Origin: JAHJQQ01 sp032907525
GTDB lineage: Bacteria; Pseudomonadota; Gammaproteobacteria; Thiohalobacterales; Thiohalobacteraceae
Direction of reading: 5' to 3'
NCBI GenBank assembly: GCA_032907525.1
Contig: JAJJPM010000166.1
Location: 1 to 38,216 of the forward strand
DNA: 38,216 nucleotides
The notes under the pieces were generated by a model. The model saw only the letters and a list, made by a program, of their open reading frames with translations, did not search any database and was not told the origin of the DNA. Numbering within the stretch: the first letter of the stretch is position 1; each line of letters begins with the position of its first letter. Of the stretch, positions 16,632 to 24,091 are shown in pieces. A program made the translations under genes and the position numbers.

Positions 16632-17807
16632 ATGAACGCCGCGCCCTTCACCGCCGCCTACGAAGAACTGAATCAGCGTTTCATCAAACTGGTGGACGAT
16701 CTGTCCGCCCTGCGCAGTCTCTCGGGGCTCAGCCTGCACAGCGCCAGCCAGGACGATCTGCTGCGCGACGCCATGCGCGTCCTCATGGAACACAACGATT
16801 TCGAAAGCTGCTCCGTGTTCCTGCTGGAGGGCGACACCCTGCGCTGCGCCGGCGGACTGGACTGGCCGGACCTGCTGCACCGCGATCCCCACGACCCGCA
16901 TCGGCCGGCACAGTTCCGGGTGGGCGAAGGCATCATCGGCAGGGCGGCCGAGACCGCACAGGTGCAGCACTGCCGCGACTGCCGCCGCGAACCGCGGTTC
17001 GTCAAGCTCGCCCGCGGCCCCAGTCCGGGCACGCTGATCAGCGTGCCGGTGCTGTTCGCCGACCGGGTCCTGGGCGTGGTCAACGTCTCGCACCGTCAGG
17101 CCAACGCCTTCAGCGAGTCGCACGAACACCTGTTGATGGTGTTCGCCAACTTCCTGGGCCAGATCGTTTCCAACTGGCGCTACTACCACCAGATGGAGCG
17201 CGAGATCCAGCAACGCACCCAGGAACTGGAGGCGGCGCTGGCCGAGGCCGAGGAGCTCAAGCGCCGCTACCAGCACCTGTCGATCGTCGACGAGCTGACC
17301 GGCATCCACAACCGGCGCTTCTTCTTTCCCGAGGCGCAGGCGGCGCTGTCCACGGCGGTGCGCCACCGGCATCCGTTCGCGATCATGATGGTCGACCTGG
17401 ACCGCTTCAAACAGATCAACGACCGGCACGGCCACAGCATGGGCGACAAGGTGCTGCAGGTGACCGCGGCGCTGCTCAAAGGGCAGACGCGCGAAGGCGA
17501 CATCATCGCGCGCTTCGGCGGCGAGGAATTCGTGCTGGCGCTGCCCAACACCGATCTGGACGGCGCCCGCCGGCTCGCCGACCGCGTGCTGCACTCGCTG
17601 CGCAACCTCGCCTTCAACGCGGGCGGCCAGACGCTGTGCGTCACAACCTCCGTCGGGCTGACCGCGCTGACCGGCGACGAATCGCCGGAGCGCTCCGACA
17701 TGCTGGAGGTCCTTCTCCGCCAGGCCGACCAGGCCCTGTACGTCAGCAAGGCCGAAGGCCGCGACCAGAGCCGGGCCTACGCCGACATCGAATCCCGCCT
17801 GCTGTGA
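16632..17807 (+). CDS. GAF-GGDEF diguanylate cyclase
   Basis: A 391-residue cytoplasmic protein. It has an N-terminal GAF domain (about 40-185; E-S-C-S-V-F-L-L-E-G and G-R-A-A-E-T-A) containing H-C-R-D-C-R-R, and a coiled linker (about 186-225, Q-Q-R-T-Q-E-L-E-A-A-L-A-E-A-E-E). The C-terminal GGDEF domain has D-E-L-T-G-I-H-N-R-R and the active site G296-G-E-E-F300. R287-E-G-D290, five residues before the active site, is an intact RxxD inhibitory site, so a catalytically competent, product-inhibited c-di-GMP synthase is expected. The GAF cysteine/histidine cluster may bind a ligand or metal. It pairs with the upstream HDOD gene. The stop is 10 bases from a convergent hypothetical gene. Confidence 0.93.
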   Translation: MNAAPFTAAYEELNQRFIKLVDDLSALRSLSGLSLHSASQDDLLRDAMRVLMEHNDFESCSVFLLEGDTLRCAGGLDWPDLLHRDPHDPHRPAQFRVGEGIIGRAAETAQVQHCRDCRREPRFVKLARGPSPGTLISVPVLFADRVLGVVNVSHRQANAFSESHEHLLMVFANFLGQIVSNWRYYHQMEREIQQRTQELEAALAEAEELKRRYQHLSIVDELTGIHNRRFFFPEAQAALSTAVRHRHPFAIMMVDLDRFKQINDRHGHSMGDKVLQVTAALLKGQTREGDIIARFGGEEFVLALPNTDLDGARRLADRVLHSLRNLAFNAGGQTLCVTTSVGLTALTGDESPERSDMLEVLLRQADQALYVSKAEGRDQSRAYADIESRLL

Positions 17808-17817
17808 GGGGAGCCGC

Positions 17818-18195
17818 CTAGCGCGGCCAGTGCGACTCCAGCCCCGCCTTCCAGTCCAGCACGAACTGGCGGTTGGACTCCACGAAGTCCGGGTCGTGCT
17901 CGGTACGATTGATGGTGAGATGGACGACGACCCTGTCCGGTGCGGGCGGCTGGCCGGTGGTGACCGTCCACTGCAGGGCGTTCGGACAACCCGGCAGCGT
18001 GAAGCGCACGCCGTCGCGGATCTCCTCGCGGTTCACCCGGAACTGTCCCCAGACGCAGTAGATCTCTCCCGTCGACCCGGCATCACTGAACACCTCGCCG
18101 ACCGAGGCGCACCAGCGTGGCAGCGCGGTGATGCTCAGCCGATCCTGCAGATCGGCGACGGTGGCGGGGATATCGGCGGTGGCGAAGAATTCCAT
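17818..18195 (-). CDS. Conserved-looking hypothetical protein, 125 residues
   Basis: Not recognised. A soluble protein without signal peptide or membrane segment, with an alternating strand/helix look: I-Y-C-V-W-G-Q-F-R-V-N-R-E-E-I, then V-R-F-T-L-P-G-C-P-N-A-L-Q-W-T-V-T and D-R-V-V-V-H-L-T-I-N-R. The C-terminal helix contains F-V-L-D-W-K-A-G-L-E. Three cysteines (C29, C47 and that of P-G-C-P-N) are present. Codon use agrees with neighbours and the gene is convergent with the GGDEF gene (10-base gap), so it is probably real. ATG 18195 lies exactly six bases after a TAGAAT box and has no Shine-Dalgarno, so a leaderless start is likely. Confidence 0.7.
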   Translation of the reverse strand: MEFFATADIPATVADLQDRLSITALPRWCASVGEVFSDAGSTGEIYCVWGQFRVNREEIRDGVRFTLPGCPNALQWTVTTGQPPAPDRVVVHLTINRTEHDPDFVESNRQFVLDWKAGLESHWPR

Positions 18196-18201
18196 CGGCG
18201 G

Positions 18202-18207
18202 ATTCTA
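18202..18207 (-). promoter_or_regulatory. -10 box TAGAAT six bases before ATG (minus strand)
   Basis: On the minus strand TAGAAT, CCGCCG, ATG: the third exact six-base spacing of a -10 hexamer to a start codon in this window. No -35 of quality is seen. Confidence 0.45.
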
Positions 18208-18244
18208 CCCGATCCGCGGCGCGCGCATCAGCCAGGGAAAAACC

Positions 18245-18413
18245 GGCCACGGAAGACACGGAAAGCACGGACGAATGCAAACCCATTGAGAGCCACGAAA
18301 CCCACGAAATCCACGAACGTATCTGAACGGGTTGAAGATCGAACCCCTTTCGTGGGTTTAGTGGGTTTCGTGGCCATAGATGTTTGTCCGTGCTTTCCGT
18401 GTTTTCCGCGGCC
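18245..18413. repeat. Nested inverted-repeat element, copy D (CACGGAA outside, CACGAAA inside)
   Basis: Outer arms at 18245-18275 and 18383-18413 carry CACGGAA-type units at 9-bp period. Between them a second inverted repeat has arms at 18291-18319 and 18346-18377 made of CACGAAA-type units, also 9-bp period. The outer arms match each other in their spacers (A/G-A, then AG). The right end is seven bases from the stop codon of asnB. The flank GCAAACCCATT before the inner arm recurs before copy G at 31161. No heptamers are present. Confidence 0.88.
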
Positions 18414-18420
18414 ATGTATT

Positions 18421-20433
18421 TCACGCCGCCCAGCCGAGTTCCGCGGCGCGCGCCCGTGCCTGGGCGGGGACGTCCGCGGCGACGAAATGCTCGTGCAGGA
18501 TCTGCACGCCGAGTAGATGGTTGATGACGGCGTCGAGCTGCACCTGGGTCGCGGCGTCGGCGTCGGGCCGCTCGTGCAGGGCGAACAGCGTGCGCACGGC
18601 ATCGCGATCGAGCAGGCCGGCGTCGGCGATGGCGTCATCCGAGAGGTGGCGGTCGGCGAGCGCCTTCATCGCCGCCCACTTGGCCGGGTCGGTGTGCGCG
18701 GGCGGCGCCATGAAGGCGAACTTCTCGCGCTCGTAGAGCACCTGTGGCAGCAGGCCCTTCATCGCCTCGCGCAGCACGTATTTCTCGGTCTTGCCCTTGA
18801 TGCGCAGCGACGGCGGCAACTGCGTCGCGAACTCGGCCAGATGGTGATCGAGGAACGGCGGGCGGGCCTCCATGGAGTTGGCCATGTCCACGCGGTCGCC
18901 GCCCCAGGTGAGGATCTGCCCTTCCAGCATGGTCTTGATCCAGACGTATTGGGCCTTGTCGAGCGCATGGCGGCCTTCGAGCATCCTGCCGTCCAGGGCG
19001 CCGGCGATCGCTTCGCCGGGTCGGTAATCCTGCATCTCCGCACGGCGGTCTGCCTGCAGCAGGCCCGGCACGTGCGCACCCGCCGCGAGCCACGGTTGCA
19101 GGCAGCTGGGCGTGAAGCCCACCAGCGCGTCCAGCGCCGCGTCATGCACCGCGTTCTCGGCGAGCATCGCGCCCTTGAACAGCTTATTGCTCTCGGCGAG
19201 CAGCTGCTCCCAGGCCAGACGCTCGCTTTCCGGCAGGGTGTCCAGACCGTGCAGGAACATGTCTCGGCGGAAGGCCGGATAGCCGCCGAACAGCTCGTCG
19301 GAACCCTCGCCGGTCACCACCACCTTGTAGCCGGCGTTCTTCACATGCCGGCTCATGAGCAGCTTGGCGACGCCCAGGGTGTTGTAGATGGTGCGCTCCG
19401 TGTGCCACAGCGTCTCGACGAAGTTGTCGTAGAGATGGCCGGCCTGCAGGCGCATGATGTCCTGATCGGCACCCACCGACCGCGCCATCTCGCGCGCGAT
19501 GGGCGTCTCGTCGTAGTCCTTGTCGTCGAAGCCGATGGTGAAGGCCTTCACCGGCGACTGCTGGCTGGCCGAGGACAGGCCCAGGATCGAGCACGAGTCG
19601 ATGCCGCCCGACAGATAGCAGGCCACGGGCACGTCCGCCTCCAGGCGCAGCTGCACGGCCTGCAGGAGGTGCTCGCGCACGCCTTCAATGTAATGTGATT
19701 CGCTGCGGCCGTCCTCGCGCTCGTTCTGCAGCGGGAAGTCCATGTCCCAGTACTTCTGCTCACGGATACGGAAGCGGCCGTGGGCGCGCTCGACGATCAC
19801 CACGTGACCGGGCTTGACCTGATGGATGCCGGCGAAGGCGGTGCTGCCGGGCACCATGGTCTGCATCAGCTGGTGGTACAGTCCCTGCGAAGAGAACTCG
19901 CGCGGCACCTCGGGGTGCGCGAACAGCACCTTGAGCTCGGAGCCGAACACGAAGCTGCCGCCGACCTCCGCCCAGTACAGTGGCTTGATGCCGAAGCGGT
20001 CGCGCACCAGCATCAGGCGGTCGCGCCCGCGGTCATAGAGCGCGAAGGCGAATTCGCCGCGCAGCTGCGGCAGCATGTCCTCCAACCCGAGACGCGGATA
20101 GAGGTGCAGCACCAGTTCCGAATCGCTCTTGGTGCGGAAGCGCGCCCCGCGCGACACCAGATCGGCACGCAGGCGCTTGTAGTCGTACAGCTCGCCGTTC
20201 TGCGCGAGCAGCAGCCCGCCGTCCGCCGACCGGAACGGCTGCCGCCCGCGGTCCTCGTCCAGATCGATGATGGACAGCCGCGCATGGCTGAAGCCCACGC
20301 CGCGCCCGTCCATGACCTGCCAGCCGAACCCGTCCGGCCCGCGATGATGCTGAATGGCCGCCATCGCGACCAGCGTCTGCGGATCGACCGGCCGGTCCGG
20401 ATCGGCGTGCATGTAACCTGCTATGCCACACAT
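18421..20433 (-). CDS. asnB: Asparagine synthase (glutamine-hydrolysing)
   Basis: A 670-residue class II glutamine amidotransferase. M-C2-G-I-A-G supplies the N-terminal nucleophile Cys2 after Met removal. The glutaminase domain includes H-R-G-P-D-G-F-G, H-A-R-L-S-I-I-D and L-L-A-Q-N-G-E-L-Y-D-Y; the synthetase domain has the PP-loop C-Y-L-S-G-G-I-D-S and V-V-T-G-E-G-S-D-E-L-F-G-G-Y. The C-terminus has M-A-N-S-M-E-A-R-P-P-F-L-D-H and Y-V-L-R-E-A-M. It makes asparagine, or amidates another carboxylate, using glutamine and ATP. At 670 residues it is longer than E. coli AsnB (about 554). GAGG lies ahead of the ATG. Both flanks are repeat elements (18245 and 20488). Confidence 0.93.
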   Translation of the reverse strand: MCGIAGYMHADPDRPVDPQTLVAMAAIQHHRGPDGFGWQVMDGRGVGFSHARLSIIDLDEDRGRQPFRSADGGLLLAQNGELYDYKRLRADLVSRGARFRTKSDSELVLHLYPRLGLEDMLPQLRGEFAFALYDRGRDRLMLVRDRFGIKPLYWAEVGGSFVFGSELKVLFAHPEVPREFSSQGLYHQLMQTMVPGSTAFAGIHQVKPGHVVIVERAHGRFRIREQKYWDMDFPLQNEREDGRSESHYIEGVREHLLQAVQLRLEADVPVACYLSGGIDSCSILGLSSASQQSPVKAFTIGFDDKDYDETPIAREMARSVGADQDIMRLQAGHLYDNFVETLWHTERTIYNTLGVAKLLMSRHVKNAGYKVVVTGEGSDELFGGYPAFRRDMFLHGLDTLPESERLAWEQLLAESNKLFKGAMLAENAVHDAALDALVGFTPSCLQPWLAAGAHVPGLLQADRRAEMQDYRPGEAIAGALDGRMLEGRHALDKAQYVWIKTMLEGQILTWGGDRVDMANSMEARPPFLDHHLAEFATQLPPSLRIKGKTEKYVLREAMKGLLPQVLYEREKFAFMAPPAHTDPAKWAAMKALADRHLSDDAIADAGLLDRDAVRTLFALHERPDADAATQVQLDAVINHLLGVQILHEHFVAADVPAQARARAAELGWAA

Positions 20434-20487
20434 AAGTCTTACCTCTGGTTGTATTCAAATGCGCCACGGGCAAACGACAATCCAATC

Positions 20488-20701
20488 ATGGCCACGAAAT
20501 CCACGAAACCCACGAAAATCACTTTGGGTGTCGGTGTCATTGGAAGTATTGACGTCCACAAGGCCCAAAATGCCATTTGCCACGGAAGCACACGGAATTA
20601 CACGGAAGGCGGAGATGAAGCGGGTTTTGCATTCCGTGTATTTCCGTGTGCTTCCGTGGCCAACATTGGTTTTTTTGAGCCGATCGGGTTCTCGTGGCCA
20701 T
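20488..20701. repeat. Nested inverted-repeat element, copy E (CACGAAA outside, CACGGAA inside)
   Basis: The outer left arm at 20488-20520 has three CACGAAA-type units at 9-bp period; its right partner at 20686-20701 is short and decayed. The inner arms at 20577-20609 and 20629-20662 are CACGGAA-type at 10-bp period with nearly identical spacers. The nesting order is opposite to copies D and G. It lies between asnB and the carbamoyltransferase gene, ending 13 bases from the latter's stop codon. The 280-base gap holds nothing else convincing except a T7 run at about 20671. Confidence 0.83.
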
Positions 20702-20713
20702 CCGGTTCGCCTC

Positions 20714-21790
20714 TCACGCCGGCGCGTCCATGACCTGGTGGATGCGCTGCACCAGGGCGGTGAGCAGGGCCATGCGGATGAAGACGGCGCCGCGCGCCTG
20801 GGCGAAGTACCAGTTGTGTTCGGTCTCGTCGAGGTCGGTGGACAGCTCCTCGCCACGCGCAAGCGGATGGAGGATGATGGCACCGTCCTTGAGCGGCGAC
20901 TGCGCCGACAGGCGCAGATCCTCGCCGATGCGCTCGAAGCTGTCGCCGACCCAGGCGATGGAATTGATATAGACGACATCGAGCCGCGGCAGTTCGGCGT
21001 TCAGCCGGTGCGCGACGCGCAGCTTCAGGCCCGCCTTCTCCAGTTCCTCGCGCTGGCCGGGGTCGAAGGGCGATTCCTCGTCGCAGATGATCACGACCTC
21101 GTCGATGCCGGGCGCATACAGCGACAGCATCAGCAGCAGGCTGCGCACCGTGCGCATGCGTGAGGGCATGCCGATGATGCCGACGCGCGCGCGCAGCGCC
21201 GCGGGCACCGTGTCGTCCATCAGCTCGGGCCGCCACTTGAAGATCGCGTACAGATCGGCGAGCGCCTGGGTGGGGTGTTCGTCGATGCCGTTGCCGGCGT
21301 TGATGATGGGGATGCGCAACGCCTCGAGCATCTCGTACACGGAGGTCTCGCTGGTGTCGCGCAGCACCACCAGATCGCCGTAGTTGTTGAACATCTCGGC
21401 GACGTCGGCGAGCGACTCGCCTTTCGCAATGCCGGTGGTGGCCGGATCGGTGATGGACATGATGTCGCCGCCGAGCCGGTGCCAGGCGCTCTCGAAGGAC
21501 AGGCGCGTGCGCGTGCTCGGTTCGTAGAAGGCGCTGATGAGCAGCTTGCCGGCCAGCGGCGGCTGATGGATGGACGGTGTGGTCTCGTACCACGCCGCCA
21601 TGCGGCACAGCTGCGCCAGCCTGGCACGGTCGAACTGGCGCGCCGACACGATCGGCCGGTTGGCGAGATCGACCAGCGGCCGGGGATCCTCCGCGATGCG
21701 TTCCAGCAGCGCCTGCGGCCGTTCGATGCCGGCGGTCCAGTGCCGCGGCTGGACCGGCTCCTTCAGAGCGGGATGCAGTTCGTTCACCAT
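20714..21790 (-). CDS. Aspartate/ornithine carbamoyltransferase-superfamily protein
   Basis: A 358-residue transcarbamoylase resembling PyrB. The carbamoyl-phosphate half is intact: S92-T-R-T-R96, K123 in I-A-K-G-E-S, R144 and H172-P-T-Q. R213 (M-R-T-V) is the counterpart of the Arg that contacts the second substrate. The second-substrate half differs: ATCases have R-V-Q-x-E-R where this reads S-I-A-W-V-G-D-S-F-E-R (277-287), and H-P-L-P-R is H-P-L-A-R (308-312). An N-terminal extension of about 40 residues is also present. It is the last gene of a six-gene operon with two amidohydrolases and a symporter, overlapping the upstream 40-aa gene by seven bases. A catabolic transcarbamoylase, rather than the pyrimidine enzyme, is inferred. 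It may nevertheless be annotated pyrB. Confidence 0.8.
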   Translation of the reverse strand: MVNELHPALKEPVQPRHWTAGIERPQALLERIAEDPRPLVDLANRPIVSARQFDRARLAQLCRMAAWYETTPSIHQPPLAGKLLISAFYEPSTRTRLSFESAWHRLGGDIMSITDPATTGIAKGESLADVAEMFNNYGDLVVLRDTSETSVYEMLEALRIPIINAGNGIDEHPTQALADLYAIFKWRPELMDDTVPAALRARVGIIGMPSRMRTVRSLLLMLSLYAPGIDEVVIICDEESPFDPGQREELEKAGLKLRVAHRLNAELPRLDVVYINSIAWVGDSFERIGEDLRLSAQSPLKDGAIILHPLARGEELSTDLDETEHNWYFAQARGAVFIRMALLTALVQRIHQVMDAPA

Positions 21791-21906
21791 AACCTCCCCT
21801 TGCGCCAGTCGCGCAACCACAGGATCACCAGCACCGCAGGCGCCAGCAGCGTGACCGCCAGCGCGATGCCGACCATCACCTCCAGAAAACCCACCGAGAC
21901 CGTCAT
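21784..21906 (-). CDS. 40-residue single-helix membrane protein coupled to the symporter
   Basis: A 40-codon gene. The product opens M-T-V-S-V-G-F-L-E-V, has one hydrophobic helix (about 8-30) and ends with a basic tail R-D-W-R-K-G-R-L-W, predicting N-out/C-in topology. Its ATG overlaps the symporter stop (ATGA at 21903-21906) and its stop overlaps the carbamoyltransferase start by seven bases, so it is tightly built into the operon. Tiny one-helix partners of SSS transporters and of other pumps are known; that role is inferred here. No homologue is recognised by name. Confidence 0.72.
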   Translation of the reverse strand: MTVSVGFLEVMVGIALAVTLLAPAVLVILWLRDWRKGRLW

Positions 21907-23339
21907 GCGGCCTCCTTCGCTTCGTCGAGGCGCGCCCAGTCGAACGTGCGCGGCGCCAGCCAGGTCGAGAACAGCACCACGCCCATGGACACCGCCGCCG
22001 CCACCAGCGCCGCGACATAGAACCCGATCAGGAAATACGCGGCCAGCCCGCAGGCCGTGCCCGCAACCATCGCGGCCGCGGCGCCCGCGGGATTGGTGTG
22101 CCGCCAGTACAGCCCGGCGGCGATCGGCCAGATGGTGCTGGCGACGAACGCGCCGGTGAAATGCAGCAGCGCCGCCAGGCTGGTCAGGCGCGGCAGGCAC
22201 AGCAGCCAGGCGACGACGCCCAGCCCGAGGATCACCCAGCGCGCGGCGCGGCGCAGTTCCTCGGGGCCCGCCTGCGGGCGCAGATGGCCGCGGTAGATGT
22301 CCTGCAGCACCAGATCGCCGGTCGCCGCCAGCAGCGAGTCGAGGCTCGAGGCCAGCGCCGAGAACACCACGACGAACACCAGCACCGCACCACCCACGCC
22401 GAGCAGCTCCGCGGCCACCATCGGCCCGACCATGTCCGGCGCGGGCACGTTCAGCGCCAGCGCCGGCGCAGCGAGCGCGATGAAGCCGGCGACCACCGGA
22501 ATCGGCATCCAGAAGATGCCGGCGATCACGTAGGCCCTGAAGCCCACGCCCTCGCCGAAGGCGAAGGCGCGGCTCCACCACACATTGGAATGGAAGATCT
22601 CGCCGACGCCGAACAACAGATTGTTGAACAGGAACATGATGGCCGCCGGCATCAGCAGGTTCAGCAGCTCCGGCCGCTCCTCCAGCACGCTCGCATGCAT
22701 GGCATCGAACCCGACCCGGTCTATCGCCAGCCAGGCCAGCACCAGGATGCCGATCAGGATCACCAGCGTCTGGACGAAATCCGTGCCGATGACCGCGCGC
22801 AGTCCGCCGAGCAGGGTGTAGAGCACGCACACCGCCAGGATCACCGTCATGCCGATGCGGTAGTCGATGCCGGTCAGCGCGTGGATGAGGATGCCGCCGG
22901 CCATGCCCAGGCTGATCAGCCAGCCCATGCCGTAGAACAGCGAGATGGCCAGGAAGATGCGCCACGCCGTCCGCCCGTAGCGCAGGCGCACGAAGTCGCC
23001 GCTGGTGAAACCACCCGGCATCAGGGCGCGGATGCGCCGTGCGAGCGGCGCGAACAGCAGCAGTCCGACCGAACCCAGCGAGTAGCCCAGCATGCCCCAG
23101 ATGCCCATCTGATAGGCGAGCTGCGGCGCGGCCATGGTGGTGTTGCTGGTCACCCAGGTGGCCATGGCCGTCGCCGTGCCCAGCGCCAGGCCGACGCGCC
23201 GGCCGGCGAGCATGTAATCCTCGAGCTCGCGCGCGCGCCGGCCCAGGTACCAGCCCAGCGTCACCCACAGCACGCTGAACGCGGCCAGGATGATCCAGCC
23301 GACGGCCGGGTCCAGGATGGCGCTGCGCACACTGTTCAT
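21903..23339 (-). CDS. Sodium:solute symporter (SSS family)
   Basis: A 478-residue inner-membrane symporter with about thirteen helices. SSS features are the D-Y-M-L-A-G-R-R after helix 1 and A-M-A-T-W-V-T-S-N-T-T in helix 2. Others are G-G-L-R-A-V-I-G-T-D-F-V-Q-T in the sixth segment and F-S-A-L-A-S-S-L-D-S-L-L-A-A in helix 9 (the Na2 serines). Family substrates include proline, pantothenate, urea and nucleobase-like ureides. The start overlaps the hydrolase stop by four bases (ATGA) and the stop overlaps the 40-aa gene. The operon context (two amide hydrolases, a carbamoyltransferase) points to import of a carbamoyl or ureido compound (inference). Confidence 0.9.
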   Translation of the reverse strand: MNSVRSAILDPAVGWIILAAFSVLWVTLGWYLGRRARELEDYMLAGRRVGLALGTATAMATWVTSNTTMAAPQLAYQMGIWGMLGYSLGSVGLLLFAPLARRIRALMPGGFTSGDFVRLRYGRTAWRIFLAISLFYGMGWLISLGMAGGILIHALTGIDYRIGMTVILAVCVLYTLLGGLRAVIGTDFVQTLVILIGILVLAWLAIDRVGFDAMHASVLEERPELLNLLMPAAIMFLFNNLLFGVGEIFHSNVWWSRAFAFGEGVGFRAYVIAGIFWMPIPVVAGFIALAAPALALNVPAPDMVGPMVAAELLGVGGAVLVFVVVFSALASSLDSLLAATGDLVLQDIYRGHLRPQAGPEELRRAARWVILGLGVVAWLLCLPRLTSLAALLHFTGAFVASTIWPIAAGLYWRHTNPAGAAAAMVAGTACGLAAYFLIGFYVAALVAAAVSMGVVLFSTWLAPRTFDWARLDEAKEAA

Positions 23340-24079
23340 GTCGCCGCCACCACCCGCGTGAGCTCGCGGACGGCCTCGTCGGTGGTGAGCACGCGTGCAT
23401 AGCGGTCCTTCATGGTGGTGAGCGTCGCCTGCTGCAGCTCCGGCGTCACGGTCGCGCAGCCGTCCTCGACCAGCGTCACGTGAAAGCCCAGATCGCAGGC
23501 GTCGCGGATGGCCGTCGACACGCACTCATTGGTATAGACGCCGACCACGAACAGCCCGGTGATCTCCAGGTTGCGCAGCACGTACTCGAGATTGGTGGCA
23601 TTGAAGACGCCGCTGGCCGTCTTGTTGATGACGATCTCGTCGCCCTGCGGGGCGACCGCCGGCAGGAACTCCGCCTCGCGGCTGCCCGGCGCGGCGTGCA
23701 GCCCCAGGCGCTTGTGGCCGGGACCGCGGTCGCGGCCGTCCTGCGTCAGCGACTGGATGCGTGTGTGGATGACCTCCAGGCCCTTGGCGCGGAAGGCGTC
23801 CTGCAGGCGGCGCACATTGGGCAGCACGGTCGTCTCCAGCCGCTCGAAGTAGTACTCGGCGGCTTCCGGCGGCACGCCGGATTTCTCCGCGTCGGCGAAC
23901 ACGCCGATGCCGCGCGCCGCGTCCAGATACTGAAGGTCGATGCACAGCAGCGCGGTATGGTGCTCCTTGAGCGAGGACGCGACCTCGGGCGCCTCGACGA
24001 TGGACTCGCGATAGCAGTCCCTGAGCGGGTCGACGTCCGTGAAATCCCGGTCCGGATCGAAGGTGTCATTGCAGCTCAT
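23336..24079 (-). CDS. Isochorismatase-superfamily cysteine hydrolase
   Basis: A 247-residue soluble hydrolase of the isochorismatase fold. The catalytic triad is visible as D48 (L-L-C-I-D-L-Q), K153 (I-N-K-T-A-S-G-V-F) and C186 (Y-T-N-E-C-V-S-T-A-I-R-D-A). Amidohydrolase members with this triad cleave N-carbamoylsarcosine, biuret, triuret, ureidoacrylate (RutB) or nicotinamide. The substrate here is unknown; neighbours favour a carbamoyl amide. AAGGA precedes the ATG. There are 12 bases after the upstream amidohydrolase and a 4-base overlap with the symporter. The N-terminal 35 residues are an extension relative to the smallest family members. Confidence 0.88.
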   Translation of the reverse strand: MSCNDTFDPDRDFTDVDPLRDCYRESIVEAPEVASSLKEHHTALLCIDLQYLDAARGIGVFADAEKSGVPPEAAEYYFERLETTVLPNVRRLQDAFRAKGLEVIHTRIQSLTQDGRDRGPGHKRLGLHAAPGSREAEFLPAVAPQGDEIVINKTASGVFNATNLEYVLRNLEITGLFVVGVYTNECVSTAIRDACDLGFHVTLVEDGCATVTPELQQATLTTMKDRYARVLTTDEAVRELTRVVAAT

Positions 24080-24091
24080 GGCGTTCCTTGT

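Noticed and set aside
15546..17594. Upstream extension of the beta-CASP nuclease frame to 1145 codons
   Set aside because: The extension is antisense to the HDOD and GGDEF genes, has no domain signature, and the family N-terminus with a ribosome site begins at 15545.
18421..20433. asnB as part of an exopolysaccharide or secondary-metabolite cluster
   Set aside because: The neighbours are repeat elements, a small hypothetical gene and the ureide-type operon; no polysaccharide or biosynthetic genes adjoin it.
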